From: an uncultured Novosphingobium sp.
GTDB taxonomy: Bacteria; Pseudomonadota; Alphaproteobacteria; Sphingomonadales; Sphingomonadaceae
Assembly (NCBI GenBank): GCA_937996535.1
Contig: CALKVF010000008.1
Span: 1 to 46,116, forward strand
Length of the DNA: 46,116 bases
Reading direction: 5' to 3'
Shown: positions 1 to 7,289 of the stretch, one piece after another
How positions within the stretch are numbered: the stretch's first letter is position 1
Layout of the letters: each line of letters opens with the position of its first letter
Notes under the pieces: model-generated
The model's input: only the letters and a program-made list of their open reading frames with translations
Database searches by the model: none
Told to the model about the DNA's origin: nothing
Translations under genes and position numbers: made by a program

Positions 1-862
1 GGACGATCAGGCATTTGCCGGTTTTCTCCACCGACTTCTGCACAGTCTCGATGTCCAGCGGAACCAGCGTTCTGAGGTCGATGATTTCGGCATCGACGCC
101 CTTTTCGCGGCACACCGCCTCGGCCACGTGGATCATCGTGCCATAGGCCAGCACGGTCAGCGCCTCGCCCTCTTGCACGATCCGAGCCTTGCCGAGCGGA
201 ATCGAGTAATAGCCTTCGGGCACTTCGCTGCCGTGATGGCGCGCCCAGGGTTCAGCCGGCTTGTCGTAATAGCCGTTGAACGGGCCGTTATAGATCCGCT
301 TGGGCTCGAAGAAGATGACCGGGTCGTTGTCCTCGATCGCGGAGATCAGCAGCCCCTTGGCATCGTGCGGGGTGGCCGGGATCACGGTCTTGAGACCGGC
401 GACATGGGTGAACAGCGCCTCGGGGCTCTGGCTGTGGGTCTGTCCGCCGAAGATTCCGCCGCCAAACGGCGAGCGCACGGTGATCGGCGCGGTAAATTCG
501 CTCGCCGAACGATAGCGCAGCCGCGCGGCTTCCGAGACGAGTTGGTCGAGCCCCGGATAGATATAGTCGGCAAACTGGATTTCCGGCACCGGGCGCAGGC
601 CATAGGCCCCCATCCCCACCGCCGCGCCGATGATCCCGCATTCGTTGATCGGGGTATCGAACACGCGGTGCTTGCCGAATTTCTGCTGCAGGCCGGCAGT
701 CGCGCGGAACACGCCGCCGAAATAGCCGACATCCTCGCCAAACACGACGACGTTGGAATCCCGCGCCATCATGACGTTCAGGGCATCGTTGATCGCCTCG
801 ATCATGTTGAGGCGGCGGGTGGGAGCATCGTGCAGGCTCACCGGGGCTTCCTCGATGCTCAT
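1..862 (-). CDS. bkdA2: 2-oxoisovalerate dehydrogenase E1 beta subunit (partial)
   Basis: With E1 alpha it forms the thiamine-diphosphate-dependent E1 component of the branched-chain 2-oxoacid dehydrogenase complex, which decarboxylates the keto acids of Val, Leu and Ile in the cytoplasm. The first 287 residues are present and the C-terminus lies beyond the left edge (the family is about 340 residues). Visible family segments are VVVFGEDVGYFGGVFRATAG near residue 38, the region FGGGIFGGQTHSQSPEA, and the start of the transketolase C-terminal domain with IDLRTLVPLD. Its ATG overlaps the E1 alpha stop (ATGA, 859-862), so the two are translationally coupled. The E2 gene would be expected further left. 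Confidence 0.95.
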   Translation of the reverse strand, partial: MSIEEAPVSLHDAPTRRLNMIEAINDALNVMMARDSNVVVFGEDVGYFGGVFRATAGLQQKFGKHRVFDTPINECGIIGAAVGMGAYGLRPVPEIQFADYIYPGLDQLVSEAARLRYRSASEFTAPITVRSPFGGGIFGGQTHSQSPEALFTHVAGLKTVIPATPHDAKGLLISAIEDNDPVIFFEPKRIYNGPFNGYYDKPAEPWARHHGSEVPEGYYSIPLGKARIVQEGEALTVLAYGTMIHVAEAVCREKGVDAEIIDLRTLVPLDIETVQKSVEKTGKCLIV

Positions 863-2160
863 GATTCCTTCCACTCCGGCCACTTGATCCGGCGTTCGCG
901 CATCGCCTGTTCGCTCTGTTCGGTGAGGTGCCAGGGCAGATCCTCGAACACGTCCTCGAACATGGTGTGGAACGGATGGTGCAGGCCGTGGCCCAGCACC
1001 CCGTTCTTTTCGGCTTCCTTGGTCGCGGCCTTCACTTGATCGACCAGCTCGGCGTCCATCGCGCGGTGCTGGTCTTCCGACCATTCGCCTAGCGCGATCA
1101 GGTGGCGCATCAGCCGGGTGATCGGATCGCCCAGCGGCCATTCCTCGCGCTCGTGGGCCGAGCGGTACTGGCTCGGATCGTCAGAGGTCGAATGGCCTTC
1201 GGCGCGGTAGGTGAAATGCTCGATCAGGGTCGGCCCGCCGCCCGCGCGCGCGCGGTTCGCCGCCCAGCGCGCCGCGGCATAGACCGCCAGCGGATCGTTG
1301 CCATCAACCCTCAGGCCCGCCACGCCATAGCCGATCGCCCGCGCCGCAAAGGTCGCGCGCTCAGCCCCGGCAAAGCCCGAAAAGCTCGAAATCGCCCACT
1401 GGTTGTTGACCACGTTGAAGATCACCGGGGCGTTGTAAACCGCGGCAAAGGTCAGCGCGGCGTGGAAATCGCCCTCGCTGGAAGAGCCTTCGCCCACCCA
1501 GCTCGCCGCGATCCGGGTATCGCCCTTGATCGCGCTGGCCATCGCCCAGCCGGCAGCCTGGGGATACTGGGTCGCCAGATTGCCGCTGATCGTGAAGAAG
1601 TGGTGCTCGGCGCTCGAATACATGATCGGCAGCTGGCGGCCCTTCAGCTTGTCGGCCCGGTTCGAGTAGATCTGGTTGATCATCTCGGTGATCGGATAGC
1701 CGCGCGCGATCAGGATGCCCTGCTGGCGATAGGACGGGAACACCATGTCATCGTCAGCCAGAGCAAAGGCCGAGGCCACGCTGGTCGCCTCTTCGCCGGT
1801 GCACTTCATGTAGAAGCTGGTCTTGCCCTGGCGCTGGCCGCGATACATCCGGTCATCGAACGCGCGGGTCAGCGCCATCACCCGCAGCATCCGCCGCAAG
1901 GTTTCGGCATCGAGCTGCGGATCCCACGGCCCAACCGCGCGGTGATCCTCGTCCAGCACCCGCACCAGCGCATTGCACAGCGGGTGGGTTTCAGACGCGG
2001 CGCAGGCTTCGTCCGGGCGCGGCGCGGCGCCCGCCGGGGGGATATCAAGCCACGAATAGTCAACCGGATCGCCCGGCCGGAAATGCGGCTCGGGAACGTG
2101 CAGCGCCAACGGCGGCAGGTTGCCGCGCGGATCGCCGGCACCCTTTGGGTCTTCAACCAT
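859..2160 (-). CDS. bkdA1: 2-oxoisovalerate dehydrogenase E1 alpha subunit
   Basis: This is the 433-residue alpha subunit of branched-chain 2-oxoacid dehydrogenase E1. It carries the ThDP/Mg site, visible as GEGSSSEGDFHAAL followed by NNQWAIS. The loop YRAEGHSTSDDPSQYR corresponds to the regulatory/active-site loop of the family. Length and order (alpha before beta, overlapping by four bases) are as usual for bkd operons. The ATG at 2160 lies about 57 bases downstream of the transcription start predicted from the promoter at 2224-2252. The N-terminal 60 residues are Pro/Gly-rich and poorly recognisable. A pyruvate-dehydrogenase-type E1 is the alternative, but the beta partner and N-terminal style favour the branched-chain enzyme. 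Confidence 0.94.
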   Translation of the reverse strand: MVEDPKGAGDPRGNLPPLALHVPEPHFRPGDPVDYSWLDIPPAGAAPRPDEACAASETHPLCNALVRVLDEDHRAVGPWDPQLDAETLRRMLRVMALTRAFDDRMYRGQRQGKTSFYMKCTGEEATSVASAFALADDDMVFPSYRQQGILIARGYPITEMINQIYSNRADKLKGRQLPIMYSSAEHHFFTISGNLATQYPQAAGWAMASAIKGDTRIAASWVGEGSSSEGDFHAALTFAAVYNAPVIFNVVNNQWAISSFSGFAGAERATFAARAIGYGVAGLRVDGNDPLAVYAAARWAANRARAGGGPTLIEHFTYRAEGHSTSDDPSQYRSAHEREEWPLGDPITRLMRHLIALGEWSEDQHRAMDAELVDQVKAATKEAEKNGVLGHGLHHPFHTMFEDVFEDLPWHLTEQSEQAMRERRIKWPEWKES

Positions 2161-2198
2161 AACCCGCTCTCCCGCTTCCCCGGCGCCCCATGCGCTAG

Positions 2199-2213
2199 TG
2201 GAAGCATATTCCA
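2199..2213. promoter_or_regulatory. inverted repeat near bkd transcription start, possible operator
   Basis: A perfect inverted repeat, TGGAA-GCATA-TTCCA, lies just downstream of the transcription start expected from the bkd promoter (about 2217). A repressor bound here would block initiation or escape. The bound protein cannot be named from the sequence. Confidence 0.4.
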
Positions 2214-2223
2214 GATGCGTGTT

Positions 2224-2252
2224 ATTTTATTTCAAACGGCTTTCCACGTCAA
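2224..2252 (-). promoter_or_regulatory. promoter of the bkd operon
   Basis: On the minus strand TTGACG (2252-2247), a 17-base spacer and TAAAAT (2229-2224) form a near-consensus housekeeping promoter in an AT-rich patch. The -35 box begins one base after the thyA stop codon, so bkd transcription is independent of thyA although the genes face the same way. Confidence 0.7.
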
Positions 2253-3203
2253 CTAGACCGCGACGGGGGCCGATATGTGCTTTTGCGGAGCATATCCGCT
2301 GACGGCAAAGTCGTCGATCCGGTAGTCGAAAATGCTGCCTGGCGTGCGGGCGATTTCCATCGTCGGCACGTCCCCCGGGGTGCGGGCAAGCTGCTCGGTC
2401 ACCAGTTCAGCGTGGTTGAGATAAAGGTGCGTGTCACCGCCCATCCAGACCAGTTCGCCCAGTTCCAGATCGCATTGCTGCGCCAGCATCCGGGTAAACA
2501 GCGCCGCGCCCCACAGGTTGAACGGCAGCCCCAGCGCAACATCGCAGCTGCGCTGATAGAGCAGGCATGACAGCCGCCCGTCCGCGACATGGAACTGGTA
2601 GGTCTTGTGGCACGGCGGCAGGGCCATCTGCCCCAGTTCGGCAACATTCCAGCCTTCCACGATATGGCGGCGGCTGCCGGGATTGTGGCGCAGGCTTTCG
2701 ACCACGTCTGCCACCTGGTTCACCCCTTGCGCGCGCTGGCGAAACAGGCCGTCACCGATCGGCTCGTAAACCGGCCAATTGACCCACTGCTTGCCATAGA
2801 CCGGGCCAAGGTCGCCCCACTGCGCGGCAAAGGCGGCATCGGCCACGATCCGCGCCGAAAAATCCTCGCGCGAAATCTCCTTACCGGTGGCCTTGCGATA
2901 GCGATCGAGCGGCCAGTCCGTCCAGATTTCGACGCCCTGTGCGCAGAGCTTGCGGATATTGGTGTCGCCGGTGAGGAACCACAGGAATTCGCGGGTGGCG
3001 GTTTTCCAATAGACCCGCTTGGTCGTGACCAGCGGCATCGCCCCGCCCGCCAGATCAAAGCGGATTTCCGCGCCAAAGACCGAGCGCGTGCCGATCCCCG
3101 TGCGATCGACCCGTTCGTCGCCCTGCTCCCAGATGCGGCGCATCAGGCCAAGGTATTGCCACTCCCAGTGGCGGTCTTCGCGCGGGTTCGTCACCATGCC
3201 CAT
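2253..3203 (-). CDS. thyA: thymidylate synthase
   Basis: Converts dUMP to dTMP using methylenetetrahydrofolate as carbon and hydride donor. The 316 residues include the dUMP-phosphate arginine region near the start (DRTGIGTRSVFG), the catalytic cysteine motif MALPPCHKTYQFHV, the SCLLYQRSCDVALGLPFN stretch and the substrate segment MGGDTHLYLNH. It is longer than the 264-residue E. coli enzyme because of an insert around residues 85-135, as in many ThyA proteins. The start at 3203 has an AGGGG upstream. The in-frame ATG at 3197 is a possible alternative. No folA is adjacent on this side. Confidence 0.97.
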   Translation of the reverse strand: MGMVTNPREDRHWEWQYLGLMRRIWEQGDERVDRTGIGTRSVFGAEIRFDLAGGAMPLVTTKRVYWKTATREFLWFLTGDTNIRKLCAQGVEIWTDWPLDRYRKATGKEISREDFSARIVADAAFAAQWGDLGPVYGKQWVNWPVYEPIGDGLFRQRAQGVNQVADVVESLRHNPGSRRHIVEGWNVAELGQMALPPCHKTYQFHVADGRLSCLLYQRSCDVALGLPFNLWGAALFTRMLAQQCDLELGELVWMGGDTHLYLNHAELVTEQLARTPGDVPTMEIARTPGSIFDYRIDDFAVSGYAPQKHISAPVAV

Positions 3204-3337
3204 TCCCTAGCCCCTGCCCCGTCCCAGCGGAAGCGGCGGCGGCGGCAATTCCTGTGGCAAAGCTGGCGCCCGAATACGGAAACCACCGTATAACCAACAA
3301 CGACGGCCTCGCAACCTGGCGGTTCTATGCTGCGAGC

Positions 3338-3649
3338 ATGACCACCATCGCCCGCCCGACCGCTCATGCACACTGGCTCGACTGGGCCGGACCGTGCCTG
3401 GCCGGGCTGCTCATCCTGCTGGGCGCCGCGGCCTATCCGCGCGCCGGGCAGGCCGCGATGGTCCTCTCTCGCAACGATGCGGCGCTGGCCTCGGGCTGGG
3501 CGCTGCAGGGCCGCAGCCTGCACGGCCAACACCTGATCATGCGAATGCCGACCGACCGCGCCGCGCTTGGCGCACTGATGCACGGCATCGTGCTGGTCGC
3601 AGTGCCCGACAGCCTGTGCAGCCCGCCCAAACCACTTGGAAAGAATTGA
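3338..3649 (+). CDS. small hypothetical membrane or secreted protein
   Basis: A 103-residue protein of unknown function. One hydrophobic segment (residues about 16-34, CLAGLLILLGAAAYPRAG) follows a short N-terminus. It looks like a membrane anchor or signal peptide, so most of the chain is probably outside the cytoplasm. The ATG at 3338 is chosen because upstream in-frame sequence reads as non-coding. Its stop is one base before the ATG of the chemoreceptor gene (TGA-A-ATG), so the two are probably translationally coupled, which hints at a shared role. I do not recognise the family. Confidence 0.6.
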   Translation: MTTIARPTAHAHWLDWAGPCLAGLLILLGAAAYPRAGQAAMVLSRNDAALASGWALQGRSLHGQHLIMRMPTDRAALGALMHGIVLVAVPDSLCSPPKPLGKN

Positions 3650-3650
3650 A

Positions 3651-5177
3651 ATGGATCACCTTCAGGAATTTCGCCTCCGGGGCATTCAGACCCTCGCCGT
3701 GCTGTGCTGGCTGTGCGTGGCGATGTCGGGCCTCGATGCCCTGCTCAACTCGGGCGACGTGCTGGGCTTCGGCTTCAGCGTGGTGCTGGCACTGGGGCCG
3801 ACCTGGCTGGCCGTGCGCGGGCGCAGCGATGCCGCCGCGCGGATCACCGTGGGCGCAACCCTGCCGCTGTTCGCCGCCGTGTTCCTGATGCAGGCCCACC
3901 AGCAGGCCTGGCAGACCGATGTCCACATGGTGTTCTTCGCGCTGATCGCGGCGGTCGCGATCCTGGCTGACTGGCGCCCGCTGATTGCCGCCACGCTGGT
4001 CACCGCGCTGCATCACCTGCTGACCAACTATATCGCCCCCAGCTATGTCTTCCCCGAAGGCGGCAGTCTGGCGCGCGTGCTGTTCCATGCCGTGATCGTG
4101 GTGATCGAAACCGCAGTGCTGATCAAACTGACGCTCGAACTGGAAAAGCTGGTGATCGGGCAGGCCGCTGCCCAGGCCGAACAGGCCGCCGCCGAAGCCC
4201 AGGCCCGTGCCTTGCGCGAATCGGTCGATGCCGAACAGCGCCTGGTGATCGGCGCGATCAGCGACCGGCTCCACCTGCTCGCCGGCGGCAACCTTGCCGC
4301 GCGGGTCGAGGAAAGCTTCCCGCCTGCCTACGAAAGCGTGCGCGGCGCGCTCAACCAGGCCTGCGCCGATCTTGAAGCGCTGGTCAGCCAAGTCGACATC
4401 TCGACCGGGATGATCCGCACTGGCGCCGCCGAAGTCCGCAGCGCCTCGGACGACCTTGCGCTGCGCACCGAGGAACAGGCCAGTTCGCTTGAACGCATGG
4501 CCGATACCACCCAGCGCGTGACCAAGGACATTTCCGGCACCGCCCAGCGCTCGCTCGAAGCGCGCGACAGCACGCTGGCCGCCAAGGACAGCGCCGCCCA
4601 GGGCAGCCAGGTGGTCGAATCCGCGATCGCGGCGATGCACCTGATCGAACAATCGGCCAACGAGATCGGCCAGATCATCGCGCTGATCGACGGGATTTCG
4701 TTCCAGACCAACCTGCTCGCGCTCAACGCCGGGGTCGAAGCCGCGCGCGCCGGGGATGCCGGCAAGGGCTTTGCCGTGGTCGCCAACGAGGTGCGCGCGC
4801 TCGCCCAGCGCAGCGCGGATGCTGCGCAAACGATCAAGAATCTGATCCTGTCCAGCTCCTCGCAGGTCGAACAGGGGGTCAAACTGGTTGGCGAAAGCGG
4901 TGCGGTGCTGGGCCGGATCGCCGAACAGGTCAGCACGATCAGCGACACCATCAGCCAGATCGCCGGATCGGCCCAGGCCCAGGCCGAGGAACTCAAGGTC
5001 GTCAGCAGCAATTTTGCGCGGATCGACACCTCGACCCAGCAGAACGCGGCGATGGTCGAGGAAAGCAACGCTGCGGCCCATCACCTGCTGGCCGAAGCCG
5101 AATGCCTTGGCGAGCTGGTCAGCCGGTTCAGCACGGGCAACCGCGAAACCAACCGCCAACTGATGCGCGCCGCATGA
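3651..5177 (+). CDS. methyl-accepting chemotaxis protein with six-helix membrane sensor
   Basis: A 508-residue chemoreceptor. The N-terminal 160 residues hold about six hydrophobic helices (near 12-32, 37-55, 64-83, 91-107, 109-129, 138-160) with no large periplasmic domain. A HAMP-like/coiled-coil stretch follows, then the MCP signalling hairpin at about 344-392 (IALIDGISFQTNLLALNAG and the EVRALAQRS segment). Histidines 121, 122 and 146 lie in or next to membrane helices, so the sensor may detect something in the membrane or bind a cofactor; that is inference. No C-terminal CheR-tether pentapeptide is seen. ATG 3651 is preferred to an upstream TTG at 3636. No che genes are nearby. Confidence 0.9.
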   Translation: MDHLQEFRLRGIQTLAVLCWLCVAMSGLDALLNSGDVLGFGFSVVLALGPTWLAVRGRSDAAARITVGATLPLFAAVFLMQAHQQAWQTDVHMVFFALIAAVAILADWRPLIAATLVTALHHLLTNYIAPSYVFPEGGSLARVLFHAVIVVIETAVLIKLTLELEKLVIGQAAAQAEQAAAEAQARALRESVDAEQRLVIGAISDRLHLLAGGNLAARVEESFPPAYESVRGALNQACADLEALVSQVDISTGMIRTGAAEVRSASDDLALRTEEQASSLERMADTTQRVTKDISGTAQRSLEARDSTLAAKDSAAQGSQVVESAIAAMHLIEQSANEIGQIIALIDGISFQTNLLALNAGVEAARAGDAGKGFAVVANEVRALAQRSADAAQTIKNLILSSSSQVEQGVKLVGESGAVLGRIAEQVSTISDTISQIAGSAQAQAEELKVVSSNFARIDTSTQQNAAMVEESNAAAHHLLAEAECLGELVSRFSTGNRETNRQLMRAA

Positions 5178-5238
5178 GGAATTTCGCCCCAAATCGCGCC
5201 AAATCGGGTGGCCGGCAAAAAACTTCGCTTAAGCCCGC

Positions 5239-5267
5239 TTGCCACCCCGGCAATCGCCCACTATAGG
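5239..5267 (+). promoter_or_regulatory. promoter of tRNA-Pro
   Basis: TTGCCA (5239-5244), 17-base spacer, TATAGG (5262-5267). It would give a precursor leader of about 50 bases. The -35, and the TATAGGCGC around the -10, match those of the tRNA-Asn promoter at 16016-16043. Confidence 0.6.
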
Positions 5268-5323
5268 CGCCCTCCTGCCTCGGGCACCCCTTGAAGCAAT
5301 TCAGTGGGCGCCCTTGATACGGT

Positions 5324-5400
5324 CGGGGAATAGCTCAGCCTGGTAGAGCACTGTCTTCGGGAGGCAGGGGCCGGAGGTTCGAATCCTCTTTCCCCGACCA
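5324..5400 (+). tRNA. tRNA-Pro (anticodon CGG)
   Basis: A complete 77-base cloverleaf with encoded CCA. The acceptor CGGGGAA pairs with TTCCCCG. The D arm is GCTC/GAGC. The anticodon stem CTGTC/GGCAG holds the loop TTCGGGA, giving anticodon CGG followed by G37. The T arm is GGAGG-TTCGAAT-CCTCT. It reads CCG proline codons, which should be abundant in this GC-rich genome. Confidence 0.96.
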
Positions 5401-5423
5401 TTTCAATCTACATCGCATCCAAT

Positions 5424-5446
5424 CCTGCACCGCTTCGGCGGGCAGG
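5424..5446. terminator. hairpin between tRNA-Pro and the convergent L,D-transpeptidase gene
   Basis: CCTGC-A-CCGC and GCGGGCAGG form a nine-pair stem with one bulged A, closed by a C(TTCG)G tetraloop. It lies between convergent transcripts. There is no strong T tract on either side, so termination activity is inferred from position and stability. Confidence 0.5.
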
Positions 5447-5459
5447 TGGATCGTGCGCG

Positions 5460-6593
5460 TTACACGCCGCAGGCCTCGTTGGCCGACGGTGCCAGCGCCA
5501 GCCGCTCATCCCGGCCATAGATGTCAGTGAAATAGCCCAGCGTGCCATCGCCCCGCAAACCGGCGGTGAAATAGGTGATGTAGACCGGCAGGCTGCGCGG
5601 CAGGTCCAGCGTCACGCTTTGCCCCTTGGCGACCAGCGCGTCGATTTCGGCGCGGCTGCGGGTTCCGTCGAACAGGGTCGTCGCCAGATCAAGCGCATCG
5701 CCAACCCGCACGCAGCCGTGGCTGAAGGCGCGGCTATCCTGCTGGAACAGCGCGCGATTGGGCGTGTCGTGGAGATAGACGTTATAGGGATTAGCCATCG
5801 CCAGCTTCATGAAGCCCAGCGAATTGCCCGGCCCCGGCTTTTGCCGGATGTGTCCCCCGCTCCACACATAACCGCGCGCGCGGGCGGTTGCCGGATGGTT
5901 GTGAACCAGCGCTCCCACGCTTTCGCGCACGATATTGGCGGGCACGTCCCACCACGGGTTGAGCGTCACCCCGGTAACGGTGGCCGCGAAGGCCGGGGTC
6001 GGCGTGGCGGGCTTGCCGACGATCACCCGCCATGCCCCGGCCTGCGCGCCGCGGCGCCATAGCCGCACTTCGAAACTGGCGGCATTGACTAGCAGATAGT
6101 CGCCCCCCAGCTCGCGCGGCATCCAGCGCCAGCGTTCCATGTTGCGCGCCAGCACGCGGCGGCGGGCCGGATCGGTTTCGGCTGCGTAGGCAGCGCGCAG
6201 CGCGGCATAGTCGCCGTGCTGCGGATTGAGGCTGGCAAGCAGCGCCGCCACCCGGTTTTGCGCCACGGCCTCTGCCAGCATGGCATAAAGATCGAGCGCG
6301 GCATCGCTGTCGGCAATCTTCCATCCGGCGCGCTGCGCAGCCGGGGCAGCGCCGAGCAATTCCATCCGCGCCAGCCGCAGGGCCAGCGCGCTCGCGGCCC
6401 GGTCAATCGCCGCCGGATCACCGCCCTCAATCGCCGCATCGAGCCCGCCCGCATCGAGAACGGGCAAGGCTTCAGCCGGGGCAGCGGCGAGTGCGGTGCG
6501 CAAATCGGCCAGCGCCGGGGCATCCCAATGCGCCGAAACAGGCGGCGTGGCGGCGGTCAGAATGAGGCACAACGCAATTTTGAACCGCTTCAT
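5460..6593 (-). CDS. periplasmic L,D-transpeptidase (YkuD domain, YcbB-like)
   Basis: A 377-residue exported enzyme that forms or modifies peptidoglycan cross-links by L,D-transpeptidation. A signal peptide covers residues 1-21 (basic start, hydrophobic core, VSAH cleavage region). A helical domain follows, then the family segment RNMERWRWMPRELGGDYLLV (151-170). The YkuD catalytic domain ends in FSHGCVRV, with Cys294 as nucleophile and a His upstream in VYLHDTPN. It is shorter than E. coli LdtD (about 615 residues) and lacks a recognisable peptidoglycan-binding repeat. It is divergent from the second L,D-transpeptidase-like gene, 81 bases away. Confidence 0.9.
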   Translation of the reverse strand: MKRFKIALCLILTAATPPVSAHWDAPALADLRTALAAAPAEALPVLDAGGLDAAIEGGDPAAIDRAASALALRLARMELLGAAPAAQRAGWKIADSDAALDLYAMLAEAVAQNRVAALLASLNPQHGDYAALRAAYAAETDPARRRVLARNMERWRWMPRELGGDYLLVNAASFEVRLWRRGAQAGAWRVIVGKPATPTPAFAATVTGVTLNPWWDVPANIVRESVGALVHNHPATARARGYVWSGGHIRQKPGPGNSLGFMKLAMANPYNVYLHDTPNRALFQQDSRAFSHGCVRVGDALDLATTLFDGTRSRAEIDALVAKGQSVTLDLPRSLPVYITYFTAGLRGDGTLGYFTDIYGRDERLALAPSANEACGV

Positions 6594-6674
6594 CCCGCTC
6601 TCCGATTCCTAGCGTTGCAAAATGGAAGCACGATTCCCAGATGGCCGTCAAAGAGCTTTCAGGAATACCCCAGG

Positions 6675-7289
6675 ATGAATTTCAATCGGCGCCACTTCCT
6701 TGGCGCTCTGGCTGCGGGATCGGCGGGACTGGTGTCCACGCGCGCATTTGCAGTGCCGCTGTGCGGTGAAACGCCGGCATTGTTGCCCCAGGCCATGGCT
6801 GCCCTTGATGCCCACAGCAGCGCGATCACCTATCGCGATGTGATGGGCATCGTAAACTTCGATGCCCATTCCCGCCTGCCCCGCTTCCAGCTGGTCAATG
6901 TCGCCAACGGCAAGGTGCTGAAGTCGATGCTGGTGGCTCACGGACGCGGGTCTGACCCGGCCAACAGCGGCTTTGCTCAGCGGTTTTCCAACCGTGCGGG
7001 ATCGAATGAATCGAGCCTTGGCGCCTTTGCCACTGGCGACATCTATTCGGGCAAGCACGGCCGCTCGCGCCGGCTGATCGGGCTGGAGCCCGAAAACAGC
7101 GCCGCGCTGGAACGCAACATCGTGATCCACGGCGCCGATTATGTCGCCGAAAGCCTCGCCGAAACGCAGGGCCGGATCGGCCGCAGCCAGGGCTGCTTTG
7201 CAGTTTCGCGCGGCGAGATCGGACAGCTGCTGCAACTGCTTGGCCCGGGCCGGCTGTTGCTGGCGTGGAAGGATGCGGCGGCGGCCTAA
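6675..7289 (+). CDS. murein L,D-transpeptidase catalytic-domain protein (YkuD_2 type), Tat-like signal
   Basis: A 204-residue protein whose N-terminus, NRRHFLGALAAGSAG, fits a twin-arginine export signal with cleavage near AFA-V (residues 24-27). The remainder resembles the YkuD_2 family: IHGADYV (151-157) supplies the histidine and GRSQGCFAVS (169-178) the catalytic Cys174. A role in L,D-cross-linking or cell-wall anchoring is inferred from the fold. It is divergent from a classical L,D-transpeptidase. The start at 6675 follows CCAGG. Its TAA overlaps the recG stop by two bases at 7287-7288 on the opposite strand. Confidence 0.85.
   Translation: MNFNRRHFLGALAAGSAGLVSTRAFAVPLCGETPALLPQAMAALDAHSSAITYRDVMGIVNFDAHSRLPRFQLVNVANGKVLKSMLVAHGRGSDPANSGFAQRFSNRAGSNESSLGAFATGDIYSGKHGRSRRLIGLEPENSAALERNIVIHGADYVAESLAETQGRIGRSQGCFAVSRGEIGQLLQLLGPGRLLLAWKDAAAA

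Noticed and set aside
5300..5319. TTGAAG-N-TGATAC immediately before tRNA-Pro as its promoter
   Set aside because: The -10 would end four bases before the mature tRNA, leaving no precursor leader; the TTGCCA-TATAGG pair at 5239-5267 fits better.
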